A stretch of 11,818 nucleotides of DNA from Actinomycetes bacterium. GTDB taxonomy: Bacteria; Actinomycetota; Acidimicrobiia; Spongiisociales; UBA5794. Of this stretch, positions 1-6,207 are shown piece by piece. Made by a program: the position numbers and the translations under genes. Within the stretch, counting starts at the first letter, position 1; every line of letters begins with the position of its first letter. Location of the stretch: assembly GCA_024640745.1 (NCBI GenBank), contig JAHEEL010000055.1, positions 1 to 11,818 of the forward strand. The letters are read 5' to 3'. Below the pieces are notes generated by a model. It worked only from the letters and a program-made list of their open reading frames with translations, made no database searches and was not told where the DNA came from.

Positions 1-2119
1 AGCCCGCTTCCAGCGCTCGGGAAATGATGGCGTCGCGGTCCTCGACCGCCTCGGTGGTCTGATCGTCCCAGAACGCGTCATCGGGGTCTTCGAGCATGCG
101 GCCGACCACCGTGAACCAACGCCCACCGCCGTCGGGCCAGTAGTCCTCCGGCAGGTCGTCGTGGAACGTGTACTCGAGCAGACGCGCCCATGCGGCGTTG
201 AACGCCGCAGCGGCAGACGAATCGGACTGGTTGCCGAGGTCCCAGGTCGCGAAGACCTCGCTCAGCGGATTGTCGAATTCGACGAAATACGGAACGAGGC
301 GCTCGGCATTGAGACTGAACGAGTCGAACTGGATCGAGCCGTGTTGCGAGAGACTGATTCCAGAGTTGGACCCGACCAGATCGACGATCCGCCGTGCCCG
401 GTATCCATGGTTCCAGTCGTAGGTGATGTGATAGGGGTAGGCGTCATCGACGACGGCGTTGTTGGCCGTGACGATGTAGCCGACCTCCGGGTTGTATGAA
501 CGCGGCAGTTCATCGAACGGGATGAACCCGGTCCACTCGTAATCGTCGGTCCATCCTGCCACCGGCAGGGTTCCGTCCCCGTTCGCCCGGATCGGGATGA
601 ACCCGGGTGCTTGGTAGCCGATGTTGCCCAACGTGTCGGCATAGATGAAGTTCTGCGCCGGCACCGTGAAAGATGCGAGCGCAGCCCTGAATTCGTCCCA
701 GCTCCGCGCCAAGTCCAGTCCGATGAAGGTCTGAACGATGCCGGGATTCGCGTCCAGAGCGGTCCACTTCAGCGAGACCGCGTACGGTTCCGGTGTGGCG
801 ATGCCTGATGTTCCGAAGTCGTCGAGCGCCTCGTACGGTCCGGAGATGATCGGTCCATGGCGGGTGGTCTTCACGTCGATGATCACGGGGTCACCGCCGG
901 CCACAGAGATGGTCTCCTCGCGTACGGCCACGTCCACCCACTCACCGTTGACCTCGTACTGGTTCGGGTTGTCCGGGTTGACCTTCTCGATGTAGAGGTC
1001 CTGCACATCGGGGCCGAGGTTGGTGACGCCCCACGCGATGTCGGCATTGTGGCCGATGATGACACCGGGTACGCCGGCGAACGAGAAGCCGGCGACGTCG
1101 AACGGACAGGCCCCCGACACCTCGGTGCAGTGGAGACCGTTCTGGAACCAGATCGACGGCATCTGGATGGCGAGGTGCGGGTCGTTCGCGAGGATGGGCG
1201 CGCCGGTCTGCGTGTGCTCGCCCGACACCACCCATGAGTTGGAGCCGATGCCCGATTCGGGATCGGATCCGCCGAGCGCTGCCAGGAGGTCGAGGTTCTC
1301 TTGAACCGATGACAACGCTGAGCGCACCGCCTGCACCGACTGGAGTGTCGCCGCTGCTGGAGTTTCAACCGTGGCCAGGTTGTCCGCAGCGGCGACGATA
1401 TAGGGGTTGACCTCGCCGGGATAGGGCGGGAAGAGCTGGGCAACCTGCGTCTCGCTCAGTGTTCCGAGCAGCATGGCGCGCTCGATCTCCGCATCCATGT
1501 TGCCGCGCAAGTCCCACGCCATGGCGAGACCCCAGCTCAGGGTGTCGACCGGGCTCCACGGTTCCGGGTTGTATGCATGATTGGTGAGTTCGAGCACCGT
1601 GTACTCGAAGCTGAGATCGGCCGGGGACTGCGCGGCGAGATAGGCATTCACGCCGTCGGCGTAGGCATCCACGATCGCCTGCATCTCTGGTGAGGACGCG
1701 GCATACTGTGCCTCGGCGACCTCGTGCCATCCGAGGGTCCTGAGGAACGTGTCGGTCTCGACTTGCGACTCGCCGAACATCTCGGAGAGTCGTCCCGATC
1801 CGATGTGCCGCCAGACGTCCATCTGCCAGAACCGCTCCTGCGCGTGCACATAGCCCTGGGCCATGAACAGGTCGTTGGTGCTCGATGCGAAGATGTGCGG
1901 CACGCCCATGGTGTCGCGTATCACGGTGACCCCGGCGTCGAGTCCGGCAACGGCCGCCTCGCCTTCGACATCGGGGAAGGCGCGCCGCACCGCGACCCGC
2001 ATGAACACCGCCGTGCCGACGACGAGAACCACGAGAAGAGCCGCAACGGCGACCACGAGGACCTTCCACCACTTCCGCGACCGCTTGGGCCCGTCGCCCG
2101 GCGTTGCTGCGTCACTCAT
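1..2119 (-). CDS. Penicillin acylase family Ntn hydrolase, membrane-anchored (3' end missing)
   Basis: This is a penicillin/AHL acylase-type N-terminal nucleophile hydrolase. The family hydrolyses amide bonds of acylated substrates after the precursor cuts itself into alpha and beta chains. About 706 codons are visible before the left edge, so the C-terminus is missing. Residues 1-18 are polar and basic, and 19-40 form one hydrophobic segment (VLVVAVAALLVVLVVG), so it is probably exported and anchored or a Sec signal. The alpha chain has GVPHI (72-76) and AQGYVHAQERFWQMD (87-101). The beta chain starts at GSNSWVVSG with the predicted nucleophile Ser293 after Gly292, followed by NDPHL and, further on, ANNAV with Asn553/554, where the family's oxyanion Asn lies. 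The ATG at 2119 gives the full N-terminus; a TACCCT box lies 8 nt upstream. It is divergent from bpa. The substrate (beta-lactam, acyl-homoserine lactone, other amide) cannot be read from sequence. Confidence 0.93.
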   Translation of the reverse strand, partial: MSDAATPGDGPKRSRKWWKVLVVAVAALLVVLVVGTAVFMRVAVRRAFPDVEGEAAVAGLDAGVTVIRDTMGVPHIFASSTNDLFMAQGYVHAQERFWQMDVWRHIGSGRLSEMFGESQVETDTFLRTLGWHEVAEAQYAASSPEMQAIVDAYADGVNAYLAAQSPADLSFEYTVLELTNHAYNPEPWSPVDTLSWGLAMAWDLRGNMDAEIERAMLLGTLSETQVAQLFPPYPGEVNPYIVAAADNLATVETPAAATLQSVQAVRSALSSVQENLDLLAALGGSDPESGIGSNSWVVSGEHTQTGAPILANDPHLAIQMPSIWFQNGLHCTEVSGACPFDVAGFSFAGVPGVIIGHNADIAWGVTNLGPDVQDLYIEKVNPDNPNQYEVNGEWVDVAVREETISVAGGDPVIIDVKTTRHGPIISGPYEALDDFGTSGIATPEPYAVSLKWTALDANPGIVQTFIGLDLARSWDEFRAALASFTVPAQNFIYADTLGNIGYQAPGFIPIRANGDGTLPVAGWTDDYEWTGFIPFDELPRSYNPEVGYIVTANNAVVDDAYPYHITYDWNHGYRARRIVDLVGSNSGISLSQHGSIQFDSFSLNAERLVPYFVEFDNPLSEVFATWDLGNQSDSSAAAAFNAAWARLLEYTFHDDLPEDYWPDGGGRWFTVVGRMLEDPDDAFWDDQTTEAVEDRDAIISRALEAG

Positions 2120-2127
2120 GAGGTTCG

Positions 2128-2133
2128 AGGGTA
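2128..2133 (-). promoter_or_regulatory. Candidate -10 box of the acylase gene
   Basis: TACCCT on the minus strand, 8 nt before the ATG at 2119. It fits the TANNNT consensus and would give a very short or absent 5' leader. No convincing -35 is visible. It shares a 52-bp divergent gap with the bpa promoter. Confidence 0.4.
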
Positions 2134-2159
2134 CCGTCTCGTCCCGTGCCGCGTCGCCG

Positions 2160-2171
2160 TAGCATGGGTGT
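2160..2171 (+). promoter_or_regulatory. Candidate -10 box of bpa, leaderless start
   Basis: TAGCAT at 2160-2165 is followed by exactly 6 nt and then the ATG of bpa. That puts the predicted transcription start on or next to the start codon. There is no Shine-Dalgarno sequence between the box and the ATG. The same geometry recurs at 7323, 7398 and (7 nt) 9192. Confidence 0.55.
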
Positions 2172-2669
2172 ATGGAGAACGAGATCGAAACCCCAACGAC
2201 AACCGACGACGAGGAGCCGCTGGAGCCACAGGTGGTCGATGCGACCACCGGAGAAGAGCCCGAAGACGAAGGTACGTACGTCAGCGAGCCGTCAAAGCTG
2301 ATCCGTATTGCTTCGATGACCCGTGCGATGCTCGAAGAAGTCCGCGCGTCGGGCATGGATGACGTCGGTCGGCACCGCCTCCTCAACGTGTACCACCGCT
2401 CGATCGACGAGCTGCGCGACGTGTTGTCCGACGACCTCAAGGAGGAGCTCGACACCATCTTCGTTCCGCTCGAGAGCAACACACCGACCGAGCCCGAGAT
2501 CCGCGTGGCCCAAGCACAGCTCATCGGCTGGCTCGAAGGCCTGTTCCAGGGGATCCAGGCGTCGCTGTGGTCGCAGCAGATGTCGGCTCAGGCCCAGCTG
2601 GAGCAGATGCGGAGGCGCCGCGCGCTCGAGGCTCCGACGAAGGAGGACCACACCGGTCTCTACCTCTAG
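2172..2669 (+). CDS. bpa: Bacterial proteasome activator Bpa/PafE
   Basis: Homologue of mycobacterial Bpa (PafE, Rv3780), an ATP-independent ring-shaped activator that docks on the 20S proteasome and opens its gate for unfolded or loosely folded proteins without Pup tagging. The 165 residues match the usual length. Residues 1-40 are an acidic, disordered-looking tail. Residues 41-148 are the conserved four-helix core, with LIRIASMTRAMLEEVR (43-58), a SIDELRDVLSDDLKEELD stretch, and EIRVAQAQLIGWLEGLFQGIQ (109-129). The C-terminus is GLYL, where the mycobacterial protein has GQYL; this tail inserts into the proteasome alpha ring, and Tyr-Leu is kept. The family is essentially actinobacterial. 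The ATG is placed by the -10 box 6 nt upstream. The next gene starts 65 bp downstream on the same strand with its own promoter-like box. Confidence 0.95.
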   Translation: MENEIETPTTTDDEEPLEPQVVDATTGEEPEDEGTYVSEPSKLIRIASMTRAMLEEVRASGMDDVGRHRLLNVYHRSIDELRDVLSDDLKEELDTIFVPLESNTPTEPEIRVAQAQLIGWLEGLFQGIQASLWSQQMSAQAQLEQMRRRRALEAPTKEDHTGLYL

Positions 2670-2700
2670 CGCACCATCCATCGGGGCTCCCGGTGGTCGC

Positions 2701-2728
2701 TACCATGTGCGCCGGCCGAGCGAAGGGA
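2701..2728 (+). promoter_or_regulatory. Candidate -10 and ribosome binding site of the oxidoreductase gene
   Basis: TACCAT at 2701-2706 fits TANNNT and would start a transcript near 2713. GAAGGGA at 2722-2728 is a Shine-Dalgarno-like site 6 nt before the ATG at 2735. Unlike the leaderless-looking genes nearby, this one would carry a leader of about 20 nt. Confidence 0.4.
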
Positions 2729-2734
2729 CGTGGG

Positions 2735-4558
2735 ATGGTGAGCGAGGGTGCAGTGCTGCCCGTGACGTCGGTCATGATCCGCCGATACCGGATAGATCTC
2801 ACCGATGAGTCGGTTCGGTTCGAGGTCGTTCAGAGTGAGGATCTCGAAGACGCGCTCGGCGGCATCGCTCGTGCGATGAAGCTGCTCGGGGATGTCGCCG
2901 TCCACGATCCGTACGCCCCGTCTGCACCGCTTGTGATGAACCTCGGCTTGCTGAGTGGGACGAGCGTGATGACGGGTCTCCGTACGTTCTTCCACGGCTA
3001 TTCGCCGCTGAAAGCCTCCGACAGCGGCGCTCCGGGTCTCATGTGGAGCGCGGGTAGCGGGCATTTCGGTACGAAGCTCCGTGGTCTCGGCGTCGACGAA
3101 GTGATCTTCTCGGGGCGCGCTGCACGGCCGGTGTTCATTCATGTGACGCCTGGAGAGGACAACGATCCGGCTCGATTCGAGTTTCTCGACGCCTCGGATC
3201 TCTCCGGGCGCACGATCAACGAACGCATTCAGGTCTTGCACAGCCGCTACCCCGAGGCCCATTTCGCAACGATCGGTCCGGCAGCCGAGCACTACGAGAC
3301 GATGCGCTACGCGGCGATCGGCCTCTCCACCGACAACCAGCTCAAGAGCGGTGATCCCAAGCAGCGATTCTGTGGCCGCGGCGGATACGGCGGCGTCATG
3401 GCATCGAAGAACCTCTGGGCGATCGCCGCCGACGGTCCCGATCCCGCCCGCACCCGCGGTCTGCGCGAGGTCAATCGTGAGATCAGCGTCGGACCCGCCA
3501 GCGCGCGATATCGGGATCTCCCGGACGACCGCGGCGGAACGTGGCGGAATGTGAAATGGATGCACGAGGAGCAGTCCCTCCCAGAGTTCAACTTCTCGCC
3601 GCCCGGCACCGCCGACGCGATTGCCTTGTACCGTCCGACCGTCGAGGCCGGGCCATACGTGGTCAAGGCAGAGAGCTGCTTTCTCTGCGGAATCCGATGC
3701 CACAAGAACGTCTATGACGAGGATTCCGACGGCGACGCGGGCCGCTTCCGCGCCAAGGTCGACTACGAGCCGCTCGCGCTGCTCTCGTCGAATCTGGGTA
3801 TCTACGACGCGGACGCAGCGCTATCGCTCATCCGCCTCTGCGACGAACTCGGTATGGACTCGATATCGCTCGGGGTGACACTCGGCTACATCATGGAGTA
3901 CAACCGACGCAACGGCCCCGTCCTGCTCGACGGACTGGCCTACGGGGACGTCGCCGGGGTGGAGCAAGCGATACGCGGAGCGGCCGCAGGCCAGTTGCCG
4001 GATCTCGGTGGTGGGGTGAAGCGCCTGTCCGACCGGCTCGGAGAGACCCAGTATGCAATGCACTCGAAGGGAATCGAGTACCCGGCGTATCAGCCACAAA
4101 CGAATCCAGGATTCCCGTGGGCGCTGGCCGGCGGGCACATGTCGATGCGAACGTTCATGCTCTATGCCACCGAGGGGCAGACCGATCTGGACTACTGGGT
4201 CGAAGCGATTACCGAGAGCGGTCCGCTCTACTTGCTGGACGACCTCACCGGGCTGTGCAAGTTCACCAACGCCAGTCCTGAATTCGAGGCGGAGGCGCTC
4301 CAGATCGCCACGAGCCTTGGCATTTCGGGTGACGACCTGCGGTCGGTTGCGCTTCGCACGCAACTGCGTGGCTACGCGATCGAGCGGCGGCAGGGATTCG
4401 TCGTGAGCGACTATCGGCTCCCTGCCGAGGCACACGGCCCCATGGGCGAATCGGACGTCGAGGTGTTCAACACGCCTGAGTTCTTCGATGAGCTGCGGCG
4501 CCGCGTCATCGAGCGGATGGACGGTGAAGCTCGGGCCGCCGGCTTCCTCGTCACGTGA
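2735..4558 (+). CDS. Aldehyde:ferredoxin oxidoreductase family protein (tungsten/molybdenum bis-pterin enzyme)
   Basis: Member of the AOR family, cytoplasmic enzymes with a tungsten (or molybdenum) bis-pterin centre and one [4Fe-4S] cluster that oxidise aldehydes to acids or run the reverse with low-potential electron carriers. At 607 residues it matches Pyrococcus furiosus AOR (about 605). The N-terminal domain starts at RRYRIDL (16-22) and ends with the family signature GRGGYGGVMASKN (214-226). Cluster ligands are Cys315, Cys318 and Cys322 (CFLCGIRC) plus Cys508 in the DDLTGLCKF motif, spaced as in Pyrococcus AOR. The ATG at 2735 is chosen for the GAAGGGA site 6 nt upstream; ATG 2774 (MIRRYRID) is the alternative and fits homologue N-termini. 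No ferredoxin, MoaD-like or pterin-synthesis gene is adjacent. The substrate is unknown. It lies between bpa and a PAC2 gene, 29 bp before the latter. Confidence 0.93.
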   Translation: MVSEGAVLPVTSVMIRRYRIDLTDESVRFEVVQSEDLEDALGGIARAMKLLGDVAVHDPYAPSAPLVMNLGLLSGTSVMTGLRTFFHGYSPLKASDSGAPGLMWSAGSGHFGTKLRGLGVDEVIFSGRAARPVFIHVTPGEDNDPARFEFLDASDLSGRTINERIQVLHSRYPEAHFATIGPAAEHYETMRYAAIGLSTDNQLKSGDPKQRFCGRGGYGGVMASKNLWAIAADGPDPARTRGLREVNREISVGPASARYRDLPDDRGGTWRNVKWMHEEQSLPEFNFSPPGTADAIALYRPTVEAGPYVVKAESCFLCGIRCHKNVYDEDSDGDAGRFRAKVDYEPLALLSSNLGIYDADAALSLIRLCDELGMDSISLGVTLGYIMEYNRRNGPVLLDGLAYGDVAGVEQAIRGAAAGQLPDLGGGVKRLSDRLGETQYAMHSKGIEYPAYQPQTNPGFPWALAGGHMSMRTFMLYATEGQTDLDYWVEAITESGPLYLLDDLTGLCKFTNASPEFEAEALQIATSLGISGDDLRSVALRTQLRGYAIERRQGFVVSDYRLPAEAHGPMGESDVEVFNTPEFFDELRRRVIERMDGEARAAGFLVT

Positions 4559-4561
4559 CGC

Positions 4562-4579
4562 CTCAGAGCTGAGTATCGT
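4562..4579 (+). promoter_or_regulatory. Small palindrome and possible -10 box before the PAC2 gene
   Basis: CTCAG-AG-CTGAG (4562-4573) is a perfect inverted repeat, overlapping by nothing and followed at once by TATCGT (4574-4579), 8 nt before the ATG at 4588. The TANNNT box suggests a local promoter, and the palindrome could be a binding site. Both are short and may be chance in a 29-bp gap that may instead be read through from the upstream gene. Confidence 0.25.
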
Positions 4580-4587
4580 CGGCAGCG

Positions 4588-5448
4588 ATGAGCCTTCTCT
4601 CGTTTGCCAAGGACCTCGAACTGGACCGCCCCGTCATGCTGTTGGCGATGTCGGGATGGGTCGATGCGGCGTCGGTCGGCACCGACGCCGCCGAACGAAT
4701 TGCGGAAGGCGGCGACGTGGTCGCTGCGTTCGAACCGGACGATCTGTTCGACTACCGATCGTCACGGCCCACCTTGCATTTCTCGGCGGGTGACCTCACC
4801 GACGTCGTATGGCCCCGCCTCGAGATCGTGCACCGGAGTGTCGAGGGAGTGGATCTGCTCGTTGCGGTTGGCAACGAGCCCGACTTCCGCTGGCGGGAGC
4901 TCACGGAGGAGTTCGTCGGACTGGCGGAGCGCTACCGCGTTGTGAAGTTCGTCACGCTTGGCGCCGTTCCGGCTCCCGTTCCCCATACCCGACCGATTCG
5001 CGTCGTGTGCACCACGTCCGACGGCGCGTTGCTCCGCGACGGCGATGAGGTGCTGCCGGACGATCTGGTGGTGCCGGGCGCCGCGGTCAGCGTATTGCGT
5101 CAGGGAATCGCCGACCACGGCATACCGGCGATCGGCTATTGGGCTCAGGTGCCGCACTATCTCCAGAGTCCGTTCCGCCCGGGGGTGTTGAGCTTGATCG
5201 AGCGCGTCGGCGCCCAGATCGATGTGCGCTTCCCAATTGGGGAGCTCGCGCTGGAGGCTGCGACCCAGCTCGAGCAGATCGACGAGGACCTGGCCGAACG
5301 TGAAGATGCTCGCCAATATGTCGAGCGGCTCGAGCTGATGCAAGAGGAGCGTTCGGAGCGCATCACCCCGTTTGAGGACGTTCCGTCGGCCGACGAGATC
5401 GGCGCGGAGGTCGAGAAGTACCTCAGATCCGCCCAGGACGAAGACTGA
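4588..5448 (+). CDS. PAC2 family protein
   Basis: PAC2-fold protein of 286 residues. The fold is shared with archaeal and eukaryotic proteasome assembly chaperone 2; bacterial members occur widely in actinobacteria but have no settled function. The PAC2 domain covers about 14-215, with MLLAMSGWVDAASVG (17-31), LLVAVGNEPDFRW (90-102), a LGAVPAPVPHTRP stretch (124-136), VVPGAAVSVL (161-170) and GYWAQVPHYLQSP (183-195). Residues 217-285 are a charged helical tail, likely partly coiled coil, ending in an acidic DED. It starts 29 bp after the oxidoreductase stop, so co-transcription is likely, though a TATCGT box 8 nt before the ATG could give its own start. The nearby bpa makes a proteasome-related role attractive but unproven. 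It is convergent with the FHA gene. Confidence 0.92.
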   Translation: MSLLSFAKDLELDRPVMLLAMSGWVDAASVGTDAAERIAEGGDVVAAFEPDDLFDYRSSRPTLHFSAGDLTDVVWPRLEIVHRSVEGVDLLVAVGNEPDFRWRELTEEFVGLAERYRVVKFVTLGAVPAPVPHTRPIRVVCTTSDGALLRDGDEVLPDDLVVPGAAVSVLRQGIADHGIPAIGYWAQVPHYLQSPFRPGVLSLIERVGAQIDVRFPIGELALEAATQLEQIDEDLAEREDARQYVERLELMQEERSERITPFEDVPSADEIGAEVEKYLRSAQDED

Positions 5449-5457
5449 GCACAGAGA

Positions 5458-5511
5458 AGAGACGCTAGACCAGAGACGCTGGACCAGAGACGCTGGACCA
5501 GAGACCGGACC
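5458..5511. repeat. 14-bp tandem repeat, three and a half copies
   Basis: Three head-to-tail 14-bp units run from 5458 to 5499: AGAGACGCTAGACC, then AGAGACGCTGGACC twice (one base differs in the first). A shorter degenerate fourth unit, AGAGACCGGACC, covers 5500-5511. The repeat starts 9 bp after the PAC2 stop and merges into the hairpin at 5502-5526. It is non-coding. Confidence 0.85.
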
Positions 5512-5526
5512 CGCCGTCTCCGGTCT
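5502..5526. terminator. Hairpin between convergent genes, possible bidirectional terminator
   Basis: Perfect 8-bp arms AGACCGGA / TCCGGTCT with a 9-nt loop lie between the convergent PAC2 and FHA genes. There is no long U tract on either side, as is common for GC-rich actinobacterial terminators. Its left arm is made from the last, degenerate unit of the 14-bp repeat. Confidence 0.55.
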
Positions 5527-5535
5527 TGGGTCTGG

Positions 5536-6123
5536 CTAGTTTCCGATGACACCTACGAAGAGGGTCAGGATCGCAAGGACGGCCGTTACGGCGATCATTG
5601 CCCAAACCGACCAGGTCAGACCACGGATCGACTTGACGGAGTCGTTCAAGGCGGCAACGAGATCATCGAGTCGCGGATCTGCCGGTCCGGTCGCCGGCGC
5701 CACTCGAGTGCGCTGAGCGGGCGGAGCAGACGGCGCGGCAGCCGGTGTCGCCGTCCGCGTCGTTGACGCCACCGGTGTGGCGGCGGCCTTCGACGGGGGG
5801 GCGGCCTTCGGAGCCGGCGCACTTCCCGCTGCGGCCACCGGCGTGAGGTCGACCTCGGTACCCTCCGTCGGGTGTCCGAGGAGGACCCTCGTAGGACCGG
5901 TGATGTCCAGGAACTGGATCCGCGCCCCGTTGTGGAAGGTGCCGTTGCGGCTCGAGGCATCCTGCAAGACCCAGTGCGATCCATCATATTTGACGACGGC
6001 ATGGCGTCGCGAGATACCGGGTCGAGCGACACGAATCGTCGCCGACGGGTCCGCGCCGATCACCGCCGTCGTTCCGGCGGGAACGGTGATGTCATCACCG
6101 GCTGAAGCGACCGTCAGGTCCAT
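5536..6123 (-). CDS. FHA domain protein with C-terminal membrane anchor
   Basis: A 195-residue protein with three parts. Residues 1-95 form an FHA domain, normally a phosphothreonine-binding module in Ser/Thr kinase signalling or cell-wall/secretion complexes: ISRRHA (37-42) and SSRNGTFHNG (57-66) are the classic motifs. Residues about 96-150 are a low-complexity Ala/Pro/Thr linker. Residues about 172-193 (LTWSVWAMIAVTAVLAILTLF) are one membrane helix at the extreme C-terminus, so the FHA domain should face the cytoplasm, tail-anchored. One oddity: the usual Gly-Arg before the first loop is Gly23-Ala24, so a phosphate-contacting Arg seems missing. A GGGGA element lies 3 nt before the ATG and a TAGATT box about 35 nt before it. 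It follows the histidine kinase gene on the same strand after an 84-bp gap; no Ser/Thr kinase gene is in view. Confidence 0.88.
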   Translation of the reverse strand: MDLTVASAGDDITVPAGTTAVIGADPSATIRVARPGISRRHAVVKYDGSHWVLQDASSRNGTFHNGARIQFLDITGPTRVLLGHPTEGTEVDLTPVAAAGSAPAPKAAPPSKAAATPVASTTRTATPAAAPSAPPAQRTRVAPATGPADPRLDDLVAALNDSVKSIRGLTWSVWAMIAVTAVLAILTLFVGVIGN

Positions 6124-6157
6124 GAATCCCCATTTACGAGAGGTATCGGAACCCGGA

Positions 6158-6163
6158 AATCTA
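6158..6163 (-). promoter_or_regulatory. Candidate -10 box of the FHA gene
   Basis: TAGATT on the minus strand in the 84-bp gap after the histidine kinase gene. It would give a leader of roughly 28 nt before the ATG at 6123. No clear -35 is seen, so read-through from the kinase gene is the alternative. Confidence 0.3.
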
Positions 6164-6207
6164 GCGCCCTTCGGTGCTATCTACCAAAGGAGTTGTCGTG
6201 CGACCAC

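Noticed and set aside
1365..2072. Minus-strand open frame of 235 codons overlapping the acylase gene in another frame
   Set aside because: Low-complexity Arg/Gly/Ala product; the acylase frame carries the family motifs over the same bases.
2725..2729. GGGAC half-site resembling part of a DosR box before the oxidoreductase gene
   Set aside because: The second half (GTCCC at the right spacing) is missing, and the bases are better explained as the ribosome binding site.
2567..2734. Upstream start (ATG 2567) for the oxidoreductase
   Set aside because: It would overlap the last 100 bp of bpa in another frame and add a non-conserved Ala/Gly-rich leader; ATG 2735 has a ribosome binding site.
2666..3703. 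Minus-strand open frame of 345 codons opposite the oxidoreductase gene
   Set aside because: No family motif is visible and the plus-strand frame holds all conserved AOR residues.
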